A stretch of 47,341 nucleotides of DNA from an uncultured Pelagibacteraceae bacterium (lineage in GTDB: Bacteria > Pseudomonadota > Alphaproteobacteria > Pelagibacterales > Pelagibacteraceae). The notes under the pieces are model-generated. The model saw nothing but the letters and a program-made list of their open reading frames with translations. It had not been told where the DNA came from and ran no database searches. The DNA lies in the NCBI GenBank assembly GCA_902539035.1, contig CACBHL010000007.1:1-47341 (forward strand), given 5' to 3'. The position numbers and the translations under genes were made by a program. Below are positions 7,467 through 15,808 of the stretch, in pieces (within the stretch, counting starts at the first letter, position 1; every line of letters starts with the position of its first letter).

Positions 7467-8234
7467 ATGAATTTAGGATTTATTGGTATTGGCAAAATAG
7501 CATCTTCAGTAATTACTGGAATTTGTACTTCTAAAATTTCCTATAAGAAAATAATTATTTCTCCAAGAAATACAAAAATAGCTAAGGGTTTAAAGGCAAA
7601 ATTTAAGAAAATTACCATTGCTAAAACCAATCAGCAAATTGTCGATCAATCAGATTGGGTATTCTTATCAGTAACTCCAAGCGTTGGACAAAAAATTATT
7701 AAAGACTTAAAATTCAAGTCCAAACAGACAGTAATAAGTTTTATTTCTACCATTACATTGTCACAATTAAAAAAAGATATAAAAGTGAAAGCGAAAATAG
7801 TAAGAGCAATACCTTTACCACCAATTTCGTTTAAGAAAGGACCAGTGCCTATTTGCCCTCCTAATATTAAAGTTAAAAAGTTTTTTAATCATTTAGGAAC
7901 CACTGTTGAAATTAAAAAAGAAAAATCTTCAATTAACTTTTGGACAACTTCTGGCATGATGGCTCCATTTTATGAATTATTAAGAGTAATGACTGATTGG
8001 TTAGTTAAAAGAGGGGTAAAGAGACATAATGCTCAAAAATATATCACATCTTTATTTTTAGCCTTATCTGAAGATGCAGTTAATAATTCAAAAGAAAATT
8101 TAAAGTTTTTGGTCAAAGAGTCTCAAACTCCAAAAGGTTTAAACGAGCAAGGTGTTAAAGAGTTATCAAAAGCTGGATTTTATAAATCACTTGAAAAAAC
8201 TTTAAATAGCATTCATCGAAGACTAAATAAATAG
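7467..8234 (+). CDS. divergent pyrroline-5-carboxylate reductase-like protein
   Basis: A 255-residue protein with a Rossmann NAD(P) fold at the N-terminus (GFIGIGKIASSVITGI, residues 4-19) and an alpha-helical P5CR-type dimerisation domain after about residue 160. P5CR normally reduces 1-pyrroline-5-carboxylate to proline. Here the conserved GSGPAY block is replaced by SGMMAPFY and SPGGTT by QTPKGLNEQ, so ProC activity is doubtful. It is an imine- or keto-reductase-like paralogue of unknown substrate. It lies between glaH (34-nt gap) and the importer ATPase (5-nt gap) and is probably co-transcribed with them. Confidence 0.65.
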   Translation: MNLGFIGIGKIASSVITGICTSKISYKKIIISPRNTKIAKGLKAKFKKITIAKTNQQIVDQSDWVFLSVTPSVGQKIIKDLKFKSKQTVISFISTITLSQLKKDIKVKAKIVRAIPLPPISFKKGPVPICPPNIKVKKFFNHLGTTVEIKKEKSSINFWTTSGMMAPFYELLRVMTDWLVKRGVKRHNAQKYITSLFLALSEDAVNNSKENLKFLVKESQTPKGLNEQGVKELSKAGFYKSLEKTLNSIHRRLNK

Positions 8235-8239
8235 ACTGA

Positions 8240-9028
8240 ATGTCAGAAAATATTTTAGAAATTAAAAATTTATCAAAATACTTTGGTGGATTAGCGGCTG
8301 TTTCAGATTGCTCTTTAAAAGTTTCAAGAGGTACTATTACAGGAATTATTGGACCTAATGGATCTGGTAAGACAACATTATTTAATTTGATTGCAGGAAA
8401 TTTAAAGTCCTCAGGTGGTGAAGTAATTTTTGATAGAGAAAATATAACAGATGTCCCTTCATTTGAATTATTTTCTAAAGGATTATTAAGAACTTTTCAA
8501 ATAGCACATGAATTTTCTAATCTATCAGTATTAGAAAATTTAATGATGGTACCTGGTAATCAGTCTGGAGAAAAGCTTATGACAGCATTATTAAAACCAA
8601 GTTTAGTTTCTGAAGAGGAAGAATTGGTAAAAGAAAAAGCTAAAGAGGTTGTTGATTTTCTTAATCTTGGTCATTTATCGAATGAGTTAGCTGGTAATTT
8701 ATCTGGAGGACAGAAAAAACTTTTAGAGCTTGGAAGAACAATGATGGTGGATGCTAAATTAGTGCTTCTTGATGAGGTAGGTGCAGGAGTTAACCGAACA
8801 CTTTTAAAAGATCTAGGAAGTGCAATAGAAAAATTGAATAAAGAAAAAGGATACACTTTTTGTATGATTGAACATGATATGGATTTTATTGGAAGATTAT
8901 GTGACCCTGTAATTGTAATGGCTGAAGGTTCAGTTTTATTCGAAGGATCTGTGGAAGATGCAAAAAAAGATGAAAAAGTTATAGAGAGCTATCTTGGAAG
9001 AGGATCTAAAATTAAGGATCATAACTAA
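8240..9028 (+). CDS. Liv-type ABC ATPase (LivG family), second importer
   Basis: A 262-residue LivG-family ATPase. Walker A GPNGSGKT is at residues 38-45 and the signature is LSGGQKKLLELG. Walker B reads LVLLDEVGAGVNR, with Val where most have Pro after DE. The FSNLSVLENLMM and MIEHDM blocks support LivG rather than LivF. It starts 5 nt after the P5CR-like gene and its stop overlaps the next ATPase (TAATG). It energises the permeases at 9737-12114. No binding protein is encoded on this strand. Confidence 0.88.
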   Translation: MSENILEIKNLSKYFGGLAAVSDCSLKVSRGTITGIIGPNGSGKTTLFNLIAGNLKSSGGEVIFDRENITDVPSFELFSKGLLRTFQIAHEFSNLSVLENLMMVPGNQSGEKLMTALLKPSLVSEEEELVKEKAKEVVDFLNLGHLSNELAGNLSGGQKKLLELGRTMMVDAKLVLLDEVGAGVNRTLLKDLGSAIEKLNKEKGYTFCMIEHDMDFIGRLCDPVIVMAEGSVLFEGSVEDAKKDEKVIESYLGRGSKIKDHN

Positions 9029-9735
9029 TGGCCTATTTTGAGGGAATAGAAATGACAGGAGGTTATGGAAACGGTCCTGATATTATAAGTTCTTGCTCGG
9101 TAAATGTTAACAGAGGAGAAATAGTATCAATTCTCGGTCCTAATGGAGCAGGTAAGTCCACTGCCATGAAAGCTATGTTAGGCTTATTAAATTTAAAATC
9201 TGGATCAATTAAAATTAACGGTAAGGATATTTCAAATCTATCTCCACAGGATAGAGTTAAAGAAGGTATTTCTTTTGTTCCTCAAAACAAAAACGTTTTT
9301 GCCGGTATGACAGTTGAAGAGAACTTAGAAATGGGAGCATTTCTATTAAATGAAGAAATAGAAAATATAATAGAAGAAATTTACGAATTATTCCCAATTT
9401 TAAAAGAAAAACAAAATCAATTAGTTGGTGAACTATCAGGTGGTCAAAGACAGCAAGTTGCACTTGGTAGAGCTCTGATGATTAAACCAACAGTTTTGAT
9501 GCTTGATGAGCCTACTGCTGGTGTTTCTCCAATTGTAATGGATGAATTATTTGATCATATAGTAAAAGTCAAAAGAAACGATGTAGCAATTCTAATGGTT
9601 GAACAAAATGCCAAACAAGCACTAAGCATTTCTGATAGAGGTTATGTTTTGGTAACTGGAGAAAATCGTTATTCAGGTACAGGTAATGAGTTATTAAACG
9701 ATCCAAGAGTAAGAAGCTCTTTTTTGGGAGGTTGA
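9028..9735 (+). CDS. Liv-type ABC ATPase (LivF family), second importer
   Basis: A 235-residue LivF-family ATPase of standard length. Walker A GPNGAGKS is at residues 37-44, the signature is ELSGGQRQQVALGRAL, Walker B is VLMLDEPTAGVSP and the C-terminus is RVRSSFLGG. Its ATG overlaps the preceding stop (TAATG), and the following permease starts two bases after its TGA. It forms the ATPase pair with the gene at 8240. In contrast to the first operon, the ATPases precede the permeases here. Confidence 0.88.
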   Translation: MAYFEGIEMTGGYGNGPDIISSCSVNVNRGEIVSILGPNGAGKSTAMKAMLGLLNLKSGSIKINGKDISNLSPQDRVKEGISFVPQNKNVFAGMTVEENLEMGAFLLNEEIENIIEEIYELFPILKEKQNQLVGELSGGQRQQVALGRALMIKPTVLMLDEPTAGVSPIVMDELFDHIVKVKRNDVAILMVEQNAKQALSISDRGYVLVTGENRYSGTGNELLNDPRVRSSFLGG

Positions 9736-9736
9736 T

Positions 9737-10747
9737 GTGGATATATTAAATGCATTAATTCTTTTATTAAATTATATTTTTATACCTGCACTTACATATG
9801 GTTCTCAATTAGCTCTTGGTGCAATTTTTGTTACTTTAATTTATGGAATATTAAGATTTGCTAATTTTGCAACTGGAGACATGATGTCTTTAGGAACAAT
9901 GGTAACAATACTGTTCACCTGGTATTTTCAGTCACTAGGAATTTCTTTGGGAGTGTTACCAACAGCGTTAATAGCTATTCCCTTTGGAATTTTATTTATG
10001 ATAATTTATATGCTTTCGATAGATAAATTTGTATTTAAATATTACAGAATTAACAAAAGTCCTCCTGTACAATTAGCTATGGTTAGTATTGGAGTAATGT
10101 TTGTTACTCAAGCAGTGGTTAGAATTATTATTGGACCTTCAGACCAAAGATTTTTTGATGGAGAAAAATTTATAATTAAAGCTAGAGAATTTAAAGAAAT
10201 GACAGGACTTAATGAAGGTCTTGCATTGAAATCAACACAAGTAATTACTGTATTAGTTACAATTGTATTAGTGTCTTTGTTATTCTGGTTTTTAAATAAA
10301 ACTAAAACTGGTAAAAGCATGAAAGCTTATTCAGATAATGAAGACTTAGCTTTACTTTCAGGGATAGATCCTAAAAAAATTGTAATGATAACCTGGATAA
10401 TTGCAGGAATTTTAGCAACTATAGGTGGAGCCTTGTATGGATTAGATAAAAGTTTCAAACCTTTTACTTATTTTAACAATATGCTTCCAATATTTGCTGC
10501 TGCTATAGTTGGAGGAATTGGAAATCCATTTGGCGCATTTTTAGGAGGATATGTGATTGCTTTTTCTGAAATATTTCTAACTTATGCATATAAGAAATTT
10601 TTTATGTATATATTGCCTGAAAGTATGGAACCTGAGAGTTTAGTTCAGTTATTATCTACAGATTATAAATTTGCAGTCTCATTTTCGATATTAGTAATTG
10701 TATTACTCTATAGACCATCTGGGATATTTAAAGGGAAGGTATTGTGA
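9737..10747 (+). CDS. Liv-type ABC permease (LivH family), second importer
   Basis: A 336-residue LivH-family inner-membrane permease. The N-terminal hydrophobic part includes LRFANFATGDMMSLGTM, and the coupling loop is GKSMKAYSDNEDLALLSGID. The start is GTG at 9737; the nearby ATG at 9735 is out of frame and stops within a few codons. It is about 40 residues longer than the first LivH, with an extra loop around residues 135-170. The stop overlaps the following GTG start (GTGA). Confidence 0.87.
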   Translation: MDILNALILLLNYIFIPALTYGSQLALGAIFVTLIYGILRFANFATGDMMSLGTMVTILFTWYFQSLGISLGVLPTALIAIPFGILFMIIYMLSIDKFVFKYYRINKSPPVQLAMVSIGVMFVTQAVVRIIIGPSDQRFFDGEKFIIKAREFKEMTGLNEGLALKSTQVITVLVTIVLVSLLFWFLNKTKTGKSMKAYSDNEDLALLSGIDPKKIVMITWIIAGILATIGGALYGLDKSFKPFTYFNNMLPIFAAAIVGGIGNPFGAFLGGYVIAFSEIFLTYAYKKFFMYILPESMEPESLVQLLSTDYKFAVSFSILVIVLLYRPSGIFKGKVL

Positions 10748-12114
10748 GAAAAAATTTAAATGTTATTGCTGCTTATAGCATCATGATGGTTTTGATTATA
10801 CTTGTTGGTGTCTTTCAATCTTGGAATATCGCACTATCAATTTTCAATATGTGTTTAATCTCTGCTGTAATGACAATGGGTGCAAACATTCAGTGGGGTT
10901 ATGCAGGATTAATTAATTTTGGAATTATGGGATATACCGCTCTTGGTGGATTGGCTGCAGTTTTAATTTCTGTTGATCCAGTCCAAGAAGCTTGGAGTGC
11001 AGGGGGTTTTGATATCTTGATGTGCCTATGGCTTATTATTGCACTGGTATTAATTATTCGCTTTATCTTAAAAAATTTTCAAAAGTCAAAAGTTAGAACT
11101 TATGCTATTGCGGTTCTTATAATATCAGGAATTTTATTAATAAGGTTTACGGCAGAACCTGGTATTGAAGCAATTGAAGACGTCAATCCAGCTAAAACAG
11201 GTTTTCTTGGTGGGTTTGGATTACCAATTATTTTTTCTTGGATTGTTGGTGCTTTTTTTGCTGGAGGCTTAGCATTTATAGTTGGAAAAGTAGCACTTGG
11301 GTTAAGAGCTGATTATTTAGCGATCGCTACTCTTTTAATATCAGAAATTGTCATAGCAATTATAAAACATGAAGACTGGTTAACTAGAGGTGTCAAAAAT
11401 GTAATTGGACTTAAAAGACCAGCTCCTTACGAGGTAGATCTTCAAACAACAGATTGGTTTATAAATTTGGTTGAAAAATTTAATTCTGGAAAATTAGAAT
11501 TAATTTCTAATTTATCTGATCGACAAGCTGCATTAAACCAACTTGTAATTGAAGGCTCGTCTGTATTTGTAAAACTTTGTTATTCAGGATTATTTTTGAC
11601 AGTGGTAATTATTTTATTAATCCTTACACAGAAGGCTCTTTACTCTCCATGGGGCAGAATGATGAGAGCCATCAGAGATAATGAGGAAGCTGCCAATGCA
11701 ATGGGAAAAAATGTTGTTAAACAGCATTTATTAATTTTTATTTTAGGTTCAGCAATTGTCGGAATAGCAGGAGCAATGTTAGTAACACAAGATGGATTGT
11801 TTACACCAGGAAGCTATAGACCTATGAGATATACTTTTTTGATTTGGGTTATGGTTATTGTTGGGGGAAGTGGAAATAATTTTGGAGCTATATTGGGTGG
11901 TTTTGCAGTTTGGTTCTTATGGATAGAGGCTGCCCCAATTGCTTTATTCTTAATAAACTTTTTTACCGCAGGAATGTCAGAAACTCATGCTTTAAAACTT
12001 CACTTAATAGAGAGTGTACCTTATTTTAGATTTTTAATGATGGGAATAGGTTTGTTGCTGATAATGAGGTATCGACCAAAGGGTATACTTCCTGAAAAAA
12101 TAGAAATAAAATAA
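10744..12114 (+). CDS. Liv-type ABC permease (LivM family), second importer
   Basis: A 456-residue LivM-family permease, about 100 residues longer than the one in the first operon. The extra length sits in a section around residues 80-150 and in a periplasmic or cytoplasmic loop around 215-265 (DLQTTDWFINLVEKF...). Recognisable blocks are LGLRADYLAIATLLISEI and the coupling loop MMRAIRDNEEAANAMGKN. The start is GTG at 10744, overlapping the previous TGA. It closes the ATPase-ATPase-permease-permease unit. Confidence 0.87.
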   Translation: MRKNLNVIAAYSIMMVLIILVGVFQSWNIALSIFNMCLISAVMTMGANIQWGYAGLINFGIMGYTALGGLAAVLISVDPVQEAWSAGGFDILMCLWLIIALVLIIRFILKNFQKSKVRTYAIAVLIISGILLIRFTAEPGIEAIEDVNPAKTGFLGGFGLPIIFSWIVGAFFAGGLAFIVGKVALGLRADYLAIATLLISEIVIAIIKHEDWLTRGVKNVIGLKRPAPYEVDLQTTDWFINLVEKFNSGKLELISNLSDRQAALNQLVIEGSSVFVKLCYSGLFLTVVIILLILTQKALYSPWGRMMRAIRDNEEAANAMGKNVVKQHLLIFILGSAIVGIAGAMLVTQDGLFTPGSYRPMRYTFLIWVMVIVGGSGNNFGAILGGFAVWFLWIEAAPIALFLINFFTAGMSETHALKLHLIESVPYFRFLMMGIGLLLIMRYRPKGILPEKIEIK

Positions 12115-12120
12115 GTTATT

Positions 12121-12189
12121 ATGAAATATATTATATTAGGTGCTGCAATTGCTTGGGCTATGTATATGGCAGACAAGTATATGTTTTAA
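12121..12189 (+). CDS. possible 22-aa membrane microprotein
   Basis: A short frame starting with ATG 7 nt after the LivM stop and ending just before the terminator: MKYIILGAAIAWAMYMADKYMF, given here as one helix with a basic start. It has no clear Shine-Dalgarno. It could be a genuine co-transcribed microprotein or a chance frame in A+T-rich DNA. No family is recognised. Confidence 0.25.
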   Translation: MKYIILGAAIAWAMYMADKYMF

Positions 12190-12195
12190 ATAAAA

Positions 12196-12229
12196 AAAAA
12201 CCCCAATAACTCTCGCTACTGGGGTTTTT
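12196..12229. terminator. bidirectional rho-independent terminator between convergent operons
   Basis: A perfect 10-bp inverted repeat, AAAAACCCCA (12196-12205) and TGGGGTTTTT (12220-12229), with a 14-nt loop. A-runs on one side and T-runs on the other give a proper U-tract in both directions. It serves the second importer core from the left and the binding protein from the right. Confidence 0.9.
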
Positions 12230-12242
12230 CTATAGGTAAAAA

Positions 12243-13433
12243 TTATCTTTGTTTTTTAGTTTTAAATTTTCCACCTTTAATTTCTTGTTCTAAAAAAGAA
12301 CCTTCAGCTTCACCAACTGCAGTAAATGCTACTCCGGTTGCACCTTCGTAGTTAATCTTTTTACCTTTAGCCAGTAAGTCTAAGCCTTTTTTAAGTTCAC
12401 CTGGATAAATTTTAGTACCAGGTGCATTAGCAACATCCATTACGTTTTTTGCAATAGAAGATCTGTCAGCTGAATTTCCAGCTTGCATAGCTAAAACGAT
12501 TAAAGCTGCTGCATCATATGACTCACCTGTATAAGGTCCAGAAGAGTCTATACCACTTGCTTTTGCAACATCAGCAAAAACACCAGCCCCTTTTCCAGTA
12601 GAACCAGGCATAGATCCAAAAGATTTACTTAAATCTTTTCCAAATGCATCAACCAAAGATTGACCGATCATACCATCAGATAAAATAAATTTATCAAATG
12701 CACCAGAATCTAAAGAAGCTTGGATAATTCCTTTTCCACCTTGGTCAAGATATCCAATTACAGCTACAGCATCTCCACCAGCTGAGGCAAGTGTCGCAAC
12801 TTCTGATGAATAGTCAGCTTTACCGTCTTCGTGAGCAGTTACTGTTGTTACTTTTATGCCATGAGCTTTTACAGCTGCTTCGTATACGTCAGCTAAGCCT
12901 TTTCCATAGTCATTGTTAGTGTAGGTAATAGCTACACTTTTAACTTTTCTATCTTTTGTAATATCTGCAAGAATTTGACCACCTCTAGCATCTGATGGAG
13001 CCGTTCTAAAGAAGTATCCATTATCATCTAGAGTTGTTAATCCTGGAGATGTTGCTGAAGGTGAAATCATTACTACACCATTTGGTACAGCAACGTTTGA
13101 TGCAATAGCACCAGTTACACCTGAACAATCAGCCCCCATAATAGCCGCTACACCTTGTGAAATAACTCCTTCAGCTGCTGCAGTTGCTGCTGCTGAGTCT
13201 ACACAAGTTGAATCTGCTCTTACTGGTTCAATTTTTTTTCCACCTAATAGCGAACCTGAGTCAGAAGCTTCTTTGAATGCAAGTTCTGCTGATGCTGCCA
13301 TTGCTGGTGTAAGAGATTCAATAGGACCTGTGAATCCTAAAATAATCCCCATCTTGATAGCATGTCCGTCTGCCATTACATTTGATCCAAAACTAGAAAC
13401 AAACATAAATACAGCGATAAATAGTTTTCTCAT
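12243..13433 (-). CDS. ABC transporter periplasmic binding protein, Leu/Ile/Val type
   Basis: A 396-residue binding protein with a signal peptide (about residues 1-21, ending NVMA) followed by HAIKMGIILGFTGPIESLTP, typical of the leucine-binding-protein family. An AGAGGAAG Shine-Dalgarno lies before the ATG. It is the last gene of the minus-strand cluster with aldehyde dehydrogenase, hydrolase, AA_synth and flavin monooxygenase, but has a 112-nt leader with its own promoter-like elements. I infer that it serves the importer core at 8240-12114, which has no binding protein, and that its ligand feeds the enzymes upstream. The residue composition is Ala/Gly-rich compared with neighbouring proteins, as usual for highly expressed binding proteins. 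Confidence 0.85.
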   Translation of the reverse strand: MRKLFIAVFMFVSSFGSNVMADGHAIKMGIILGFTGPIESLTPAMAASAELAFKEASDSGSLLGGKKIEPVRADSTCVDSAAATAAAEGVISQGVAAIMGADCSGVTGAIASNVAVPNGVVMISPSATSPGLTTLDDNGYFFRTAPSDARGGQILADITKDRKVKSVAITYTNNDYGKGLADVYEAAVKAHGIKVTTVTAHEDGKADYSSEVATLASAGGDAVAVIGYLDQGGKGIIQASLDSGAFDKFILSDGMIGQSLVDAFGKDLSKSFGSMPGSTGKGAGVFADVAKASGIDSSGPYTGESYDAAALIVLAMQAGNSADRSSIAKNVMDVANAPGTKIYPGELKKGLDLLAKGKKINYEGATGVAFTAVGEAEGSFLEQEIKGGKFKTKKQR

Positions 13434-13446
13434 TATCTTCCTCTAT

Positions 13447-13458
13447 ATTGTTAACAAT
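13447..13458. promoter_or_regulatory. perfect palindrome in the leader of the binding-protein gene
   Basis: ATTGTTAACAAT is a 12-bp perfect palindrome located 13-25 nt before the ATG, close to the Shine-Dalgarno. It could be an operator. A second palindrome, TTGAATATTCAA (13488-13499), overlaps the candidate -35 box. No regulator is encoded nearby. Confidence 0.35.
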
Positions 13459-13470
13459 TTATAAAAACTA

Positions 13471-13499
13471 ATTTAATTATGAATAATTTGAATATTCAA
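13471..13499 (-). promoter_or_regulatory. candidate promoter for the Liv-type binding protein
   Basis: On the minus strand TTGAAT (13499-13494), a 17-nt spacer and TTAAAT (13476-13471) resemble a sigma70 promoter about 37 nt upstream of the start codon. Spacing and -10 box match those before the binding protein at 529. Confidence 0.4.
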
Positions 13500-13545
13500 T
13501 GACTAAATTATCTTATTTTAAAGCAGTTTATCGCAGGAAAATGAT

Positions 13546-15027
13546 TTATCTAATTGAGAATGGATCTAATGAAGGTTCATCAGATGTATAGAACCAGGTC
13601 GTTTTTACTCTTGTATAATCTTTTATAGAATCTACCCCAGCTTCTTTGCCGTAGCCACTATCTTTGATACCTCCAAATGGAGCCGAAGGTGAAATTAGTC
13701 TATAAGTATTTACAAAAGTAATTCCAGCTCTTATTGCTTTAGAAACACGCATGCCTCTGGATAAATTACTTGTGTAAACGCCAGATGATAAACCATATTG
13801 ATTATCGTTCATTTTACTAATTACTTCATCTTCAGTATCAAATTTCATTACTGACAATACGGGCCCAAATAATTCATTTTCTGCAGTAGGCAGATTATGA
13901 TTATCGCATTCAATAATTGTTGGTGGAAAGTAATATCCTTTGTTTGAAAAAGAGTCTCTTTTACCACCACATTTAATCTTTCCACCCTGATCAATTGTGT
14001 CTTTTATATTTTTTTCGATTGTTTCTAATTGTTTAAAACTACTTAAAGGACCCATCTCTGTATCTAGATCCATCGGAGCTCCTATTTTTATTTTGGATGC
14101 TCTGCTAGAAAGTTTATCTAGAAATTCATTATAAATTCCTTTTTGGATATAAAGTCTTGAACCTGCAATACAACTTTGTCCACTCGCACCAAATATTCCA
14201 GCTGTAATTCCATTGATCGCATTTTCTTGTTCTGCATCATCAAATACGGCAACGGGACTTTTTCCGCCAAGCTCTAAACTTACTTCTGAAAGATTTTCTG
14301 CTGAATTTTTAATGATACGTCTTGCAGTTTCAGGTCCTCCAGTAAATGCAATTTTTTCTACAAGATTATGTGTTGTTAAAGTTTTACCACATGGATCACC
14401 AAAACCTGTAATGACATTAACTACTCCTTTAGGTATTCCAGTTTTCTCAACAAGCTTTGCAAATTCAAATAAGACTGCAGGCGCTAGTTCTGAAGATTTT
14501 ATAACTACAGTATTTCCCATTGCTAGAGCTGGTGCTAATTTAGTTGCTGTTAAAAACATTTGAGAGTTCCACGGAATGATTGCAGCAACAACTCCAATAG
14601 GTATTCTTGTTGTTATCGCTTGAACATTAGGTTTGTCTATTGGAAGAACTGTACCTTCAACTTTATCAGCTAGACCTGCATAATAATCATAGTATTCTGC
14701 AATATAAACTGCTTGCTGTTTTGTCTCTCTAAAAAGTTTTCCTGTATCAATTGTTTCTATCTTACCCAGCATCTCAGCATTTTTTCTTAACTGATCAGCA
14801 ATTGCTCTTAAAAATTTAGCCCTATCTCTTGGAAGTAATTTTGGCCATTCACCTTCAAAAGCTTTTTGTGCAGCTTTAACAGCTCTATCAACATCCTTAG
14901 CACTTGCTTCAGGCACAACTGCCCATGGTTCATTGTTCTCGGGGTTTAAAGTTTCAAAAGTTTTTTTACTTTCAGAGTCTACCCACTCTCCATCAATAAA
15001 CATCTTATATTTTTTAAGTTCAGGCAT
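13546..15027 (-). CDS. aldehyde dehydrogenase (NAD(P)-dependent)
   Basis: A 493-residue member of the aldehyde dehydrogenase superfamily, oxidising an aldehyde to a carboxylate. The full set is present: IPWNSQMFLTATKLAPALAMGN cofactor region, the general base in VSLELGGKSP, the catalytic Cys in GASGQSCIAGSRLY, and ELFGPVLSV near the C-terminus. It overlaps the hydrolase gene by 8 nt and ends a four-gene block beginning with a flavin monooxygenase. This fits the last oxidation of a ring- or chain-cleavage pathway. Substrate is unknown; closest general types are betaine- or hydroxymuconic-semialdehyde-like dehydrogenases. Confidence 0.85.
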   Translation of the reverse strand: MPELKKYKMFIDGEWVDSESKKTFETLNPENNEPWAVVPEASAKDVDRAVKAAQKAFEGEWPKLLPRDRAKFLRAIADQLRKNAEMLGKIETIDTGKLFRETKQQAVYIAEYYDYYAGLADKVEGTVLPIDKPNVQAITTRIPIGVVAAIIPWNSQMFLTATKLAPALAMGNTVVIKSSELAPAVLFEFAKLVEKTGIPKGVVNVITGFGDPCGKTLTTHNLVEKIAFTGGPETARRIIKNSAENLSEVSLELGGKSPVAVFDDAEQENAINGITAGIFGASGQSCIAGSRLYIQKGIYNEFLDKLSSRASKIKIGAPMDLDTEMGPLSSFKQLETIEKNIKDTIDQGGKIKCGGKRDSFSNKGYYFPPTIIECDNHNLPTAENELFGPVLSVMKFDTEDEVISKMNDNQYGLSSGVYTSNLSRGMRVSKAIRAGITFVNTYRLISPSAPFGGIKDSGYGKEAGVDSIKDYTRVKTTWFYTSDEPSLDPFSIR

Positions 15028-15805
15028 TATTTAAATGTTTCATTATTGCATTATTTACTTCATCTGCATATTCAATAGTAGTGAAGTGTTTCCCATTTTT
15101 AATTTCTAAATATTGTGAATTTTGAATATCTTTATTTAAATTTTTAGACATATTTGGAGTAGACCCTGTATCTTCTGAACCTGCAATTATTAAGGTATTA
15201 GTTTTTATTTTTTTTACTTTTTCTGGGCTATCTTGATAATTTGCAAATAATTCGTAAGCTTTAATAAAATTCTCTTGATCAACTCCATCTTTGTTGAGAG
15301 TTATCAGGAATTCCTCATAAAGATCAGGATTTTTTTTAAGATAGTCGTCAGAGAACCATCTTTTCATTGCCATTTGGGAAATAGGCATATTTTTTTTTGC
15401 CAAATTTACCCTATCAATTACTTTTTGCCTTTCATCGTTTGACCTTTTGTAAGTTGTAGAAATTAAAGTCAAAGAATTTAAATATTTTTCATAGTTTGTA
15501 GCAAACTCAATTGAAACTAATGCTCCAATAGAAAAACCAATTAAATGAAATTTATCTATTTTCAAATTCTCAATCAAAACTAATAATTGGTCAGCAAGTT
15601 TTTTCATTGTTAGTATATTTTCACTAAAAGGGGTCTTGCCGTGGCCTAAAAGATCATATGTTAAAAAAGAGTTATTTTTAAAAAAATCAATTTGGGGTTT
15701 CCACATTGATTGATTCAATCCAAGTCCGTGTATAAAAATTATTGGAACTGAATTTTTATTATTAAAATAATAATGATTTTGACTTCTATCAAAATTATAA
15801 GGCAT
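15020..15805 (-). CDS. alpha/beta hydrolase (RutD / enol-lactonase-like)
   Basis: A 261-residue alpha/beta-hydrolase. The HG oxyanion motif is IFIHGLGLNQSMW (about residues 22-35), the nucleophile elbow is GFSIGA with Ser92, an acid is in IIAGSEDTG and a catalytic His in NGKHFTTIEYA. The size and motifs resemble 3-oxoadipate enol-lactonase and RutD. It lies between the AA_synth gene (3-nt gap) and the aldehyde dehydrogenase (8-nt overlap). A role in hydrolysing an ester, lactone or carbamate-type intermediate made by the monooxygenase is likely but not proven. Confidence 0.8.
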   Translation of the reverse strand: MPYNFDRSQNHYYFNNKNSVPIIFIHGLGLNQSMWKPQIDFFKNNSFLTYDLLGHGKTPFSENILTMKKLADQLLVLIENLKIDKFHLIGFSIGALVSIEFATNYEKYLNSLTLISTTYKRSNDERQKVIDRVNLAKKNMPISQMAMKRWFSDDYLKKNPDLYEEFLITLNKDGVDQENFIKAYELFANYQDSPEKVKKIKTNTLIIAGSEDTGSTPNMSKNLNKDIQNSQYLEIKNGKHFTTIEYADEVNNAIMKHLNNA

Positions 15806-15808
15806 TTT

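Noticed and set aside
14213..14563. 116-codon plus-strand frame inside the aldehyde dehydrogenase
   Set aside because: Antisense shadow of a well-conserved gene, with no ribosome site.
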